Origin: Bacteroidales bacterium
GTDB taxonomy: Bacteria; Bacteroidota; Bacteroidia; Bacteroidales; UBA1715
Length of the DNA stretch: 64,000 bases
Direction of reading: 5' to 3'
NCBI GenBank assembly: GCA_024409235.1
Contig: JAKSUA010000002.1
Span: 66,385 to 130,384 of the forward strand
The notes under the pieces were generated by a model, which had not been told where the DNA came from, ran no database searches, and saw only the letters and a list, made by a program, of their open reading frames with translations. How positions within the stretch are numbered: the first letter of the stretch is position 1; every line of letters starts with the position of its first letter. A program made the translations under genes and the position numbers. This document shows, piece by piece, positions 41,848 to 50,665 of the stretch.

Positions 41848-42726
41848 ATGAAAGGTATTATACTTGCCGGAGGTTCAGGAACAAGATTGTATCCAATCAC
41901 TAAGAGTATTTCAAAACAATTAGTTCCAATATATAACAAACCAATGATTTATTATCCCCTATCAGTTCTAATGTTGGCTGGTATTCGTGATATTCTAATC
42001 ATTACCACTCCTGAAGATCAAACCATGTTTGTAAAATTGTTAGGAAATGGTAAACAATGGGGCATTAATTTACAATATGCAATACAACCCTCTCCAGACG
42101 GACTTGCACAAGCATTTTTAATAGGAGAACAGTTTATTAATAATGATTCTTGTTGTTTAATTCTAGGTGACAATATTTTCTTTGGACATAATTTTAGCCA
42201 GATTCTATCCCAAACTTCAAACTTACAACAGGGAGCAACTGTTTTCGGATATTACGTAAACGACCCTGAACGTTACGGAGTTGTTGAATTTGACAAAAAC
42301 AACAAAGTAATTTCTTTAGAAGAAAAGCCTAAAAATCCTAAATCAAACTATGCAGTTACAGGGCTGTATTTCTATGATAATACCGTTGTGGAAAAAGCGA
42401 AAAAGCTAAAACCATCGCAAAGAGGAGAATTAGAAATAACCGATTTAAATAAACTTTACCTTGAAGAAGATAAATTGGAAGTAAAACTGCTTGGTCGTGG
42501 AACAGCATGGCTTGACACAGGAACGCATGACAGTTTGTTGGAAGCCTCAAATTACGTCGCCGCAATAGAAAACCGCCAAGGATTAATGGTAGCCTGTTTG
42601 GAGGAAATTGCTTTTTCTAAAAATTATATAAGCAAAGAACAATTATTAGAATTAGCAGAACCTCTCAAGAAAAATGAATATGGACAATATTTGATAAAGA
42701 TTGCCAACCACAAAATTATAGGATAA
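41848..42726 (+). CDS. rfbA: Glucose-1-phosphate thymidylyltransferase
   Basis: First step of dTDP-L-rhamnose synthesis: glucose 1-phosphate plus dTTP to dTDP-glucose. The 292-residue length is typical. The nucleotide-binding signature [19 protein letters not shown] and the downstream [17 protein letters not shown] are intact. LGDNIFFG, the catalytic aspartate region, and [19 protein letters not shown] are also present. Its stop overlaps the rfbC start by one nt (TAATG). The gene order is rfbA-rfbC-rfbD with no rfbB here; the 4,6-dehydratase must lie elsewhere. Confidence 0.97.
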   Translation: MKGIILAGGSGTRLYPITKSISKQLVPIYNKPMIYYPLSVLMLAGIRDILIITTPEDQTMFVKLLGNGKQWGINLQYAIQPSPDGLAQAFLIGEQFINNDSCCLILGDNIFFGHNFSQILSQTSNLQQGATVFGYYVNDPERYGVVEFDKNNKVISLEEKPKNPKSNYAVTGLYFYDNTVVEKAKKLKPSQRGELEITDLNKLYLEEDKLEVKLLGRGTAWLDTGTHDSLLEASNYVAAIENRQGLMVACLEEIAFSKNYISKEQLLELAEPLKKNEYGQYLIKIANHKIIG

Positions 42727-43280
42727 TGAAAGCTATAAAAACCAATATTGACGGTGTTTTTGTAATTGAACCTAAAGTTTTCAAAGATCAGAGAGGTTAC
42801 TTTTTTGAAAGTTATAATAAACTTTCATTAGAAGAATACGGCATTGATTATAATTTTGTGCAAGATAATCAGTCTAAATCTTCATACGGAGTAATTCGAG
42901 GACTCCACTTTCAACGACCACCTCATGCACAGACAAAACTGCTTCGCGTAGTTCAAGGTAAAATAATTGATGTTGCTGTCGATATTCGTAAAGGGTCACC
43001 TACCTACGGCAAACACGTTGCAGTAGAGTTAAGTGAAGAAAATTGTAAACAATTACTAATTCCATCAGGATTTGCCCATGGTTTTTCTGTTTTAAGCGAA
43101 ACGGCAATTGTACAATACAAATGTACAGACTATTATCATCCTGAAACAGAAGGAGGAATCTTATTCAACGACAAAAATTTGGACATAAAATGGAATATTC
43201 CTTCAGACAAAGCAATTTTATCTGAGAAAGACTTAAAACATCCATCTTTCACAGAATTTAATTCACCTTTTTCTATCTAA
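42726..43280 (+). CDS. rfbC: dTDP-4-dehydrorhamnose 3,5-epimerase
   Basis: Epimerises dTDP-4-keto-6-deoxyglucose at C3 and C5. The 184-residue cupin has the family's GVIRGLHFQRPPHAQTKLLRV, with the catalytic His in LHFQ. The second key segment is LLIPSGFAHGFSVLSETAIVQYKC, followed by YYHPETEGGILFND. Catalytic residues appear complete. It is translationally coupled to rfbA by a one-nt overlap and followed by rfbD after 2 nt. Confidence 0.96.
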   Translation: MKAIKTNIDGVFVIEPKVFKDQRGYFFESYNKLSLEEYGIDYNFVQDNQSKSSYGVIRGLHFQRPPHAQTKLLRVVQGKIIDVAVDIRKGSPTYGKHVAVELSEENCKQLLIPSGFAHGFSVLSETAIVQYKCTDYYHPETEGGILFNDKNLDIKWNIPSDKAILSEKDLKHPSFTEFNSPFSI

Positions 43281-43282
43281 CT

Positions 43283-44155
43283 ATGACAAAGATTCTTGTA
43301 ACAGGTAGTAACGGACAACTTGGTAATGAAATACGAACGTTAGTTTCGGAATTTCCTTTTCAATTCACATTCACTGACGTTGCAGAATTAGATATAACAA
43401 ACATTGATGCTATAGAGAATTTATTCAAAAAACAGGCATTCGATTTTGTTATAAATTGTGCCGCCTATACAAACGTAAACAAAGCTGAATCTGAGGAAGA
43501 TATTGCATTACAAATCAATGCCATAGCGCCCAAAAATCTCGCAAGAATATGTAATAAATACAACGCAAAATTTATTCACATATCAACTGATTATGTATTT
43601 GACGGAAAGAAATTCCAACCATATATAGAAACAGATGCAGTTTGTCCACAATCTGCTTATGGAAGGACAAAACTAAAAGGAGAAGAATTTGCTTTTTCAG
43701 AAAATTCAAATACCATTGTCATAAGAACAGCATGGCTGTATTCATCTTTCGGAAATAATTTTGTCAAAACAATGATGAAATTAGGAAAAGAAAAAGATGA
43801 ACTAAACGTTGTTTTTGATCAAATCGGAACACCTACATATGCATCAGACTTGGCAACAGCGATACTCTCCATCATTCAAAAAGTTGAAAATAAAAATAGT
43901 AATTTTTTTTCAGGAATCTATCATTTTTCAAATGAGGGAGTTTGTTCATGGTATGATTTTACTAAAGAAATACATCAATTAGCAAAGGTACAATGCAAGG
44001 TAAATCCAATTGAGACAAAAGATTTTCCAAGTCCTGCACAACGCCCTTTCTACAGTGTATTGAATAAACAAAAAATCAAAGATACATTTCATATAGATAT
44101 TCCTTATTGGAAAGATAGCCTAGCTGTATGTATCAATAAATTACAACAACAATGA
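43283..44155 (+). CDS. rfbD: dTDP-4-dehydrorhamnose reductase
   Basis: NAD(P)H-dependent last step to dTDP-L-rhamnose. The 290-residue short-chain dehydrogenase has the cofactor motif ILVTGSNGQLGNEI at residues 4-17 and the family segment NCAAYTNVNKAES. The STDYVFDG and SAYGRTKLKGE regions carry the catalytic Tyr-x3-Lys as YGRTK. The stop overlaps the next lipoprotein gene by 4 nt, so transcription probably continues into the two following small genes. Confidence 0.95.
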   Translation: MTKILVTGSNGQLGNEIRTLVSEFPFQFTFTDVAELDITNIDAIENLFKKQAFDFVINCAAYTNVNKAESEEDIALQINAIAPKNLARICNKYNAKFIHISTDYVFDGKKFQPYIETDAVCPQSAYGRTKLKGEEFAFSENSNTIVIRTAWLYSSFGNNFVKTMMKLGKEKDELNVVFDQIGTPTYASDLATAILSIIQKVENKNSNFFSGIYHFSNEGVCSWYDFTKEIHQLAKVQCKVNPIETKDFPSPAQRPFYSVLNKQKIKDTFHIDIPYWKDSLAVCINKLQQQ

Positions 44156-44508
44156 GACGGCACATATTATTTATCTTCAGCATATTACTAATTTCTTGTT
44201 CGAAAGAAATAAAAGATGGGCCATACATCTATTTCTCTAATAAACAAGAAATTGCCGACACCATATCTCCTACTGACACTATAAATTTCGCAATCACTGC
44301 AATTGGAAATAGTTATAAAGTCAACAGAGTACAATTATTTATTAATAAATCTGAATATTTTGACACATCATTTTCTGCAATAGATTCAATCACAATCAAT
44401 TGGAAAATGAATTTTATAGGAAAACTGAACACTCAAAATATTCTCATTCAAGCCACAGACGAGAACGAATTGATTTCCTCTCAAACAATGAAAATTTACG
44501 TAAAATGA
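44152..44508 (+). CDS. Small lipoprotein of unknown function
   Basis: The 118-residue protein has a signal peptide and lipobox (FSILLISC, Cys about 17), then a predicted all-beta domain with Ig-like features (alternating hydrophobic strands, FAITAIGNSYKVNRVQLFIN, IQATDENELISSQTM). I do not recognise the family. Its ATG overlaps the rfbD stop by 4 nt, and its own stop overlaps the next FKBP lipoprotein by 4 nt, which suggests an envelope role linked to that partner. Its coding status is supported by the two coupled junctions and the lipobox. Confidence 0.75.
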   Translation: MRRHILFIFSILLISCSKEIKDGPYIYFSNKQEIADTISPTDTINFAITAIGNSYKVNRVQLFINKSEYFDTSFSAIDSITINWKMNFIGKLNTQNILIQATDENELISSQTMKIYVK

Positions 44509-45047
44509 GACGATTGATTCCATACATATCACTCCTTCTTTGTATATTTCTTTCCGGATGTCATCAAGAAAAGAAAAAAATTATAACTGCAGAAGATATT
44601 CGAAAATATGAAGAACGAAATATTGAAATAAACAAAGAAATAGTAAAACTAAAACAGGATACAATAAAACAATATATTTCTGATAACAATTTAGAAATGG
44701 ACAGAACTGGCAGCGGACTATGGTATCACATTTATCACAACTGCTCCGATACTATGTCCATTCAAAAAGGAGACATTGTAAGAATTGCATATTCAGTCCG
44801 TTTATTAAACAATAAATTGTGTTATTCCTCTGATTCTACAGGTTTTAAAGAATTTAAAGTTGGACAAGGCGGAGTTGAATCTGGACTTGAAGAAGCAATT
44901 CTTTTAATGCATCAGGGCGACAGTGCCGATTTAATAATTCCTCCACATTTAGCACATGGATTAATCGGAGATCAAAACAAAATTCCAACTCTTGCTATTC
45001 TTCACTATTCTGTTGAAATAAAATATCTTTTTAAAGCAAAGAAATAA
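44505..45047 (+). CDS. FKBP-type lipoprotein, GldI-like
   Basis: The 180-residue lipoprotein starts at ATG 44505 (MRRLIPYISLLLCIFLSGC), overlapping the previous stop by 4 nt; a longer upstream frame is rejected. After a helical segment the FKBP fold is visible (GSGLWYHIYHN, GDIVRIAYSVRLL, VESGLEEAILLMHQGDSADLIIPPHLAHG). It resembles the gliding-motility-associated GldI isomerases of Bacteroidota, which fits the T9SS proteins in this window. Pocket residues are partly lost (no Trp in VESGLEEAI, AHG for AYG), so it may act as a chaperone more than as an isomerase. Confidence 0.8.
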   Translation: MRRLIPYISLLLCIFLSGCHQEKKKIITAEDIRKYEERNIEINKEIVKLKQDTIKQYISDNNLEMDRTGSGLWYHIYHNCSDTMSIQKGDIVRIAYSVRLLNNKLCYSSDSTGFKEFKVGQGGVESGLEEAILLMHQGDSADLIIPPHLAHGLIGDQNKIPTLAILHYSVEIKYLFKAKK

Positions 45048-45049
45048 CC

Positions 45050-45057
45050 TATATTTG
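45050..45057 (+). promoter_or_regulatory. clpX: Candidate -7 box (TATATTTG) for clpX
   Basis: Full TAnnTTTG match, 19 nt before the clpX ATG and directly after the GldI-like stop. It suggests that clpX starts its own transcript. Confidence 0.55.
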
Positions 45058-45076
45058 CAACATATAAAAAAACACT

Positions 45077-46291
45077 ATGAAGAAAAACAAATGTTCCTTT
45101 TGCGGACGCGATGAAAGCCAAGTTTCTATTTTACTTAATGGTTTAACCGGATTTATTTGTAATGACTGCATTAATCAGGCTAATATCGTTTTAAAAGAAA
45201 TTCAGCCAAAGCAGAAAACTGCACATAAAGACTTTTCTAAAGTAAAACCTATTGACATAAAAAAACATCTTGACGAGTACGTAATCGGCCAAGAAGATGC
45301 GAAAAAATCATTAGCAGTTGCTGTTTATAATCATTACAAGAGAATCTCCCAAACTAATAACAATGATGTTGACATAGAAAAATCAAACATCATTATGGTT
45401 GGAGAAACTGGAACAGGTAAAACACTTTTAGCTAAAACTATAGCAAAATTTCTTGATGTTCCATTTGCAATAGTTGATGCCACCGTTTTAACCGAAGCAG
45501 GATATGTTGGAGAAGACATTGAAAGTCTGTTAGTTAGACTACTGCAAGCTACAGACTATGACGTAGAGAAAGCTGAACAAGGAATAGTATTTATTGATGA
45601 AATTGATAAAATTGCAAGAAAAGGCGACAATCCATCAATAACACGTGATGTTTCAGGAGAAGGTGTTCAACAAGGTCTTTTAAAACTTCTTGAAGGTTCT
45701 GTTGTTAATGTTCCCCCACAAGGAGGTCGTAAACATCCTGAACAAAAAATGATTGCAATTAATACAAAGAATATCCTTTTTATTTGCGGAGGAGCATTTG
45801 AAGGCATACAAAAAATGATTGCCCGTCGCCTAAATACTCACACTGTAGGATATGGTGTAAAAGAAAAAAACAAGGAAATTAACAAGAATAATTTCTTACA
45901 ATACATTACACCTCAGGATCTTAGAACATTCGGACTTATTCCAGAAATTATTGGTAGATTACCGGTTCTAACACACTTGAATCCATTAGACAGAGACGCC
46001 CTTCGTAACATTCTAACAAAACCAAAGAACGCGCTTATCAAACAATATATTGAATTATTCAGATTAGATGGAATTGAACTTACGTTCACCGACGACTGTT
46101 ACGATTATATTGTTGACAAAGCTATTGAATATAAACTTGGAGCACGAGGTCTTCGTTCTATCTGCGAAGCTATTATGCTTGATGTTATGTTTGAATATCC
46201 TTCAAAAAAAATAAAAGCACTTTCTATTGATAAAAAATTTGCAGAAACGCATTTCTCAAAAACAGAATTGAATCACATTTTAAATGCATAG
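45077..46291 (+). CDS. clpX: ATP-dependent Clp protease ATP-binding subunit ClpX
   Basis: Hexameric AAA+ unfoldase that feeds proteins to ClpP. The 404-residue protein has the N-terminal zinc finger CSFC...CNDC at residues 6-31, Walker A (GETGTGKT), Walker B ([11 protein letters not shown]), the pore segment GYVGEDIE and sensor/arginine regions ([13 protein letters not shown]). No clpP is next to it in this window, unlike the common clpP-clpX order. It is followed after 4 nt by an M42 peptidase. Family assignment is certain from the zinc finger and the AAA motifs. Confidence 0.97.
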   Translation: MKKNKCSFCGRDESQVSILLNGLTGFICNDCINQANIVLKEIQPKQKTAHKDFSKVKPIDIKKHLDEYVIGQEDAKKSLAVAVYNHYKRISQTNNNDVDIEKSNIIMVGETGTGKTLLAKTIAKFLDVPFAIVDATVLTEAGYVGEDIESLLVRLLQATDYDVEKAEQGIVFIDEIDKIARKGDNPSITRDVSGEGVQQGLLKLLEGSVVNVPPQGGRKHPEQKMIAINTKNILFICGGAFEGIQKMIARRLNTHTVGYGVKEKNKEINKNNFLQYITPQDLRTFGLIPEIIGRLPVLTHLNPLDRDALRNILTKPKNALIKQYIELFRLDGIELTFTDDCYDYIVDKAIEYKLGARGLRSICEAIMLDVMFEYPSKKIKALSIDKKFAETHFSKTELNHILNA

Positions 46292-46295
46292 CACC

Positions 46296-47327
46296 ATGAA
46301 CTTCAAACTAGTAAAAAAACTGAGCGAAACAGCCGGACCATCAGGATTTGAACATAGAATCAGAGAAGTTATTTCAAATGAAATATCTTCATACGTTGAC
46401 TCTATAAAAACAGACAACATGGGCAATCTCATTGCCTTTAAAAAAGGTAAATCAGATAAAAAATTCATGATTGCCGCCCACATGGATGAAATCGGTTTTA
46501 TTGTTACTCATATTGACGACAAAGGTTTCCTAAAATTCACAACATTAGGTGGTTTTGATCCTAAAACATTAACTGCACAACGCGTTATTGTTCATGGTAA
46601 AAAAGATGTTATTGGTGTAATGGGTGCAAAACCTATACACGTTATGACACCTGAAGAACGAGAAAAGAAAATCACGATAAAAGATTTCTTTATAGATTTA
46701 GGTATGGAGAAAAGCGATGTCGAAAAAATAGTAGAAATTGGCACCCCTATCTCCAGAGAAAGAGAATGCATTGAAATGGGAAACTGCATTAATGGAAAAT
46801 CTCTTGACAATAGAATTGCAGTTTTTATTTTAATTGAAACAATAAAGAATCTAAAAAACAAAGAACTTCCTTTTGATACCTATTTCACTTTCACCGTTCA
46901 GGAAGAAGTTGGCTTACGCGGTGCACAAGTTGCAGCATTGAACATACAACCTGATGTAGCAATAGCTCTTGACACAACCATAGCCTACGATGTTCCAGGT
47001 AGTTCACCACAGGAACAAATAACAATACTTGGAGCTGGTCCTGGAATAAAAATCATGGATTCATCTGTAATCTGTAATACCAACCTTGTTGCTTTCATGA
47101 AAAATATTGCCACAAAAAATAAAATACCTTTCCAGGCAGAAATTATGCAAGGCGGAGGAACAGACACTGGTATGCTCCAAAAAATGGTTGCTGGAGGTGC
47201 AATTGCCGGAGCTGTTTCCATTCCAACACGCCATTTACACCAGGTAATAGAATCAGTTCATAAAGATGATGTAGAAAACAGCATAAAATTATTGACATTA
47301 ATTTCTAATTCTATAGATAAATTATAA
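46296..47327 (+). CDS. M42 family metallopeptidase (glutamyl/leucyl aminopeptidase type)
   Basis: Cytoplasmic dimetal aminopeptidase (343 residues from ATG 46296, just after the clpX stop; an ATG at 46284 would overlap clpX). Metal ligands and catalytic residues are visible. MIAAHMDEIGF gives the first His, GKSLDNRIA the bridging Asp, and TVQEEVGLRG the catalytic and ligand glutamates. ALDTTIAYDVPG gives an Asp, and SIPTRHLHQVIE the last His. The TET-forming family trims peptides released by proteases such as ClpXP; this link is inference from the gene order. A 42-codon gene overlaps the stop as TAATG. Confidence 0.92.
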   Translation: MNFKLVKKLSETAGPSGFEHRIREVISNEISSYVDSIKTDNMGNLIAFKKGKSDKKFMIAAHMDEIGFIVTHIDDKGFLKFTTLGGFDPKTLTAQRVIVHGKKDVIGVMGAKPIHVMTPEEREKKITIKDFFIDLGMEKSDVEKIVEIGTPISRERECIEMGNCINGKSLDNRIAVFILIETIKNLKNKELPFDTYFTFTVQEEVGLRGAQVAALNIQPDVAIALDTTIAYDVPGSSPQEQITILGAGPGIKIMDSSVICNTNLVAFMKNIATKNKIPFQAEIMQGGGTDTGMLQKMVAGGAIAGAVSIPTRHLHQVIESVHKDDVENSIKLLTLISNSIDKL

Positions 47328-47455
47328 TGGCAGACAATTATCTTGAAAAGAAATACGAGGAATATCTAAAAAAAAAGGCAGAATACGAGAAAAAGAAAAA
47401 ATTAGGAATTCTTAATACAACTAAGCTTAAAGAACCTTCAAAAAAGACTGTATAA
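47327..47455 (+). CDS. Small conserved-looking Lys/Tyr-rich protein (42 residues)
   Basis: An ATG at 47327 overlaps the M42 peptidase stop (TAATG) and opens a 42-codon frame, beginning MADNYLEKKYEEYLKKKAEY and ending before a terminator. It is highly charged, rich in Lys, Glu and Tyr, and likely a single helix. I recall similar tiny YLEKK-type proteins in other bacteria but cannot name a function. Coupling to the upstream stop and the terminator only a few bases past its end support a real gene. Confidence 0.6.
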   Translation: MADNYLEKKYEEYLKKKAEYEKKKKLGILNTTKLKEPSKKTV

Positions 47456-47470
47456 AAGCAGTCTTTTTTT
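47441..47470. terminator. Bidirectional terminator between convergent genes
   Basis: AAAAAGACTG, eight-nt loop, CAGTCTTTTT: ten perfect pairs. It ends the clpX-side operon on the plus strand and the T9SS cargo gene on the minus strand. Confidence 0.88.
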
Positions 47471-50057
47471 ATTTTTTTCCATCACTAAATTTATGTACGA
47501 ATCCTGACAATTCACGTTTATGAATTTCACAGTCTGACCAATATTCATACACATCACACACATAATAGAAAACACCATCGGTTAAAGTTTTCTCTGTTTT
47601 ATAATGATGTCCATTCCAATTTAATTCCGGATTTTCTGTTGCAAAAACAAGCTGTCCCCAAGCATCATACATTTTCATGTCAACTTTTTGTACAAAACGG
47701 TTCAATGTGGGATGAAATAAATCGTTTTCCCCATCCCCATTCGGAGTAAATACATTCGGCAATGAATATTGAGGACAATTATAAAGACATGTATCATATT
47801 CTCTAAGTCCTATATTTCCCGCAGAGTCTTCTGCTGCAACATAATAGCATCCAGCCATATTGCTTACAGAATCTATAAAATCATGCACATACGAAGTGGC
47901 ACTTCCAGAAACAGAACTTAATATTCGCCATTCCATATTCGAACAATCTTTAAAATACACATTCACATTTTTTATTTCATCATCGTCATCGATTTTCCAC
48001 GTAATTGTTCTAGATAAATTCTCACAATCTTGAGACACTTTAAAGTTCATAGACTTTGGAGGAATCGTATCTGCAGGAATTGCATAAATCATCTGAGAAT
48101 TATTATAAACCCTTTGAGGTAACAATTTATAATCAAAATAGCCGCTTGTAGTTACATAATAACAATATTCTTTCTGATTCTCAAGACCATTATCCCAGAA
48201 TTCGCCATTAACAAATATTCCTAAAGAATCAAAAACATCGGAGTTTTTTCTATAGACATAAACAGTATCATTTTCCCAACCGACATTTGTTGTCAAAAGC
48301 AATCTGATTTTATGATTATAAGATTCATAATCCAATCTAGGAGAAGACGACACAGGGTTCACTCCTATCAGAATAGGCGTTCCCGACGCTAACGAATAAA
48401 ATTCCACCCGATACGAATATGCCGAGTCATACGTATTTAAGTTCTTATCTATATATGTTGTATCCTGAATACCATCTATTTCCGCTATTTTCTTAATATA
48501 TTCTCCATAAAGTCCAGAAGATTGATATAACCAATATTGATATGGTTCAGGAAATTTTATAGAATCAAACTCACGTGAAATAGACCAGGCAACAAAAATC
48601 TCCCCTTCTTTCTCATGCGTTTTTTGCACACTCACATTTGTTATTACAGGAGCACTCGGAATAAGTTGTGTGCAAACTTCTTGCGAAATATAACTAGAAT
48701 AATTTCCTGAAAACACCGAACAAAGACGGTAACAATACGTAAAACCAGGAGTCAAACCTAATCCATTGTTATTATCAAAATATGTTTTTTGTGAGGCAGC
48801 AACCGTTGCTATTTTTTCGTAAGAGTCATCCAATGCATCTGGCAAACCAAACTCACAATATTCAGGAACGTAATCTATTGATTTTTTTGACCGATAAATA
48901 TCATATGATTGAATCTGGCTGGCACAAACAGAATCTTTCCATTGCAAATACACAGAAACAGATTGTGCGTCAGCGCTTAGTTCAACAGGAGGATGACCAA
49001 TGACTTTTATATTCACATATTTCATATCTGCCAAAGCTACCTTGTCATCATCAACAGCTTTAAAAAGAACCATATAGGACTGTTCTCTTATCTCATCACA
49101 AGTTGGAATCCAAGTAAATTCCGACACTATTTTTCCAGGCTCATTCGAAACTACAGAAAAATCCGCTTTTGAGCCTACCTCAAAAGGTCCACCCGACGCC
49201 GTTAAAGTTATATTATTACTATCCGCATCTACAGCTATAACTTGAAAACGAACAGTATCACCAACACGTACACAAACATCCGATAATGTTTCAATTTTTG
49301 GAACAGTATTATCTGCATCATATACTTCAATCTGCATATCACGGACAATTTCACTGATTTTCGTACCTTTTCTCCACTCCTCTATTACCATAGCCACATT
49401 ATAACTACCAAGCACAACAGGTGCGTCCCACACCAAATCACCAGAAACAGCATCAACATAAAAGTCTTTACTCGTCATCGGATATGAATAACCACTAATA
49501 AAATCGCCATTTTCTCCAGAACAAGTTGTCAATCGATATGCAAGACTATCACCATCTGCATCATAAGCTGCAGGATTATGAATAAACCTAACTCCTATTG
49601 CCGCATTATCTACAGGAGGATTAGTCAAAACCGGTGTTGTATTTCCTCCTAAAATAGCATCAATTCTAAGTGTTGTCGAAATAGAAAACGGAACATTTAC
49701 CGACTCTACAATATTAATAACTCCTTCATTTCTATTAGGATCTTCCATGGAAATCACATACGTACCAGGACCGGAAAAAGAATGAGTTGTTTTATACGTA
49801 TTCAAAGTAAAATTATCCGGCAGAAATTCCTCTGAAATACGTGGAATATTACTAACTGAACCATCACCCCAGTTCATTGTCAGTTCGTCCCGTGACTTAT
49901 TTGCAGCACTTGGAGTATAGGTGTATGTGATTACCGTAAATTCATAAATATAACCTGAAGTTTGCTTATATGTTATCTCACCTGCCCTATTGTGAGTTGC
50001 AAATAAGGTTACAGAAAAGAAGAAAAACAATATTATGCAAACCGCAAATCTTTTCAA
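47469..50057 (-). CDS. T9SS type B cargo protein with gliding-motility C-terminal domain
   Basis: Large secreted protein (862 residues) with a signal peptide (MKRFAVCIILFFFFSVTLFA). The N-terminal half has PKD/Ig-like features (FSGPGTYVISMEDP, AYDADGDSLAYRLTT, IAVDADSNNITLTASGG). The middle has fibronectin-like parts (YDIYRSKKSID, YSYRVEFYSLASG). The last 100 residues are the CHU_C/type B sorting domain: LPNVFTPNGDGENDLFHP and MKMYDAWGQLVF. This domain predicts T9SS export. The gene begins 3 nt after the stop of the putative restriction enzyme gene. An adhesin or motility role is plausible but unproven. Confidence 0.88.
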   Translation of the reverse strand: MKRFAVCIILFFFFSVTLFATHNRAGEITYKQTSGYIYEFTVITYTYTPSAANKSRDELTMNWGDGSVSNIPRISEEFLPDNFTLNTYKTTHSFSGPGTYVISMEDPNRNEGVINIVESVNVPFSISTTLRIDAILGGNTTPVLTNPPVDNAAIGVRFIHNPAAYDADGDSLAYRLTTCSGENGDFISGYSYPMTSKDFYVDAVSGDLVWDAPVVLGSYNVAMVIEEWRKGTKISEIVRDMQIEVYDADNTVPKIETLSDVCVRVGDTVRFQVIAVDADSNNITLTASGGPFEVGSKADFSVVSNEPGKIVSEFTWIPTCDEIREQSYMVLFKAVDDDKVALADMKYVNIKVIGHPPVELSADAQSVSVYLQWKDSVCASQIQSYDIYRSKKSIDYVPEYCEFGLPDALDDSYEKIATVAASQKTYFDNNNGLGLTPGFTYCYRLCSVFSGNYSSYISQEVCTQLIPSAPVITNVSVQKTHEKEGEIFVAWSISREFDSIKFPEPYQYWLYQSSGLYGEYIKKIAEIDGIQDTTYIDKNLNTYDSAYSYRVEFYSLASGTPILIGVNPVSSSPRLDYESYNHKIRLLLTTNVGWENDTVYVYRKNSDVFDSLGIFVNGEFWDNGLENQKEYCYYVTTSGYFDYKLLPQRVYNNSQMIYAIPADTIPPKSMNFKVSQDCENLSRTITWKIDDDDEIKNVNVYFKDCSNMEWRILSSVSGSATSYVHDFIDSVSNMAGCYYVAAEDSAGNIGLREYDTCLYNCPQYSLPNVFTPNGDGENDLFHPTLNRFVQKVDMKMYDAWGQLVFATENPELNWNGHHYKTEKTLTDGVFYYVCDVYEYWSDCEIHKRELSGFVHKFSDGKK

Positions 50058-50060
50058 TGT

Positions 50061-50663
50061 TTATTTTTTTACAAGAAACCCTTCTACAACTTCTATTTTT
50101 TGAGATTCTTGAAAGGTTATTTCCCTTAACTTAACTATCAAATCATCAATATCATTTGTATTACAATCAATAATTTTATCCAGACCAATAATACTTCCAT
50201 CATTCACTTTATTTTTTACATTATTTGCTTCTTCGCTAGACAAAGTCAACAAATAACATTGTGCCCTACGATGAACATATTTCAAAGCAATTGCTTCTAA
50301 ATCAGCCTGTTTATACCGTTCTCGTAAACTTGTTTTTAATGACAAACTAACAGGTGTTGATTTTGAATACAATATAGTATCAAATTCTATATTAGGAACA
50401 AACGCAACTTTTGCTTGAGAATAGAAAGGTAAAATATTTTCTCTATACAATAATGTATATATAATTAATTCGAAGATTTTTCCATTTAAGTTATTATTTT
50501 TTTTTGAATTTTGTTGATATGCAGCCCAACATATTGACACATACTCTTTAGGCGTTGAATAACATACATCTAAAAAAGTTTTTGATTCAAATAACGATTC
50601 AAAAATAACAACTGTTTGAGCATCTTCATTACCAACAATATTTAATTCTTTCAACTTTCCCAT
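50061..50663 (-). CDS. Probable type II restriction endonuclease (companion of the adjacent methyltransferase)
   Basis: The 200-residue cytoplasmic protein has no signal peptide. It begins 2 nt after a DNA cytosine methyltransferase stop, the place expected for its restriction partner. I do not recognise the exact family. A possible PD-(D/E)xK-type core is visible: an acidic residue in PNIEFDTILYSKS followed by a strand ending SLSLKTSLRERYKQADLEA, where Lys lies in an SLK context. The gene is more AT-rich than its neighbours by eye. The endonuclease call is inference from context plus this weak motif; an unrelated accessory protein is possible. Confidence 0.55.
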   Translation of the reverse strand: MGKLKELNIVGNEDAQTVVIFESLFESKTFLDVCYSTPKEYVSICWAAYQQNSKKNNNLNGKIFELIIYTLLYRENILPFYSQAKVAFVPNIEFDTILYSKSTPVSLSLKTSLRERYKQADLEAIALKYVHRRAQCYLLTLSSEEANNVKNKVNDGSIIGLDKIIDCNTNDIDDLIVKLREITFQESQKIEVVEGFLVKK

Positions 50664-50665
50664 TC

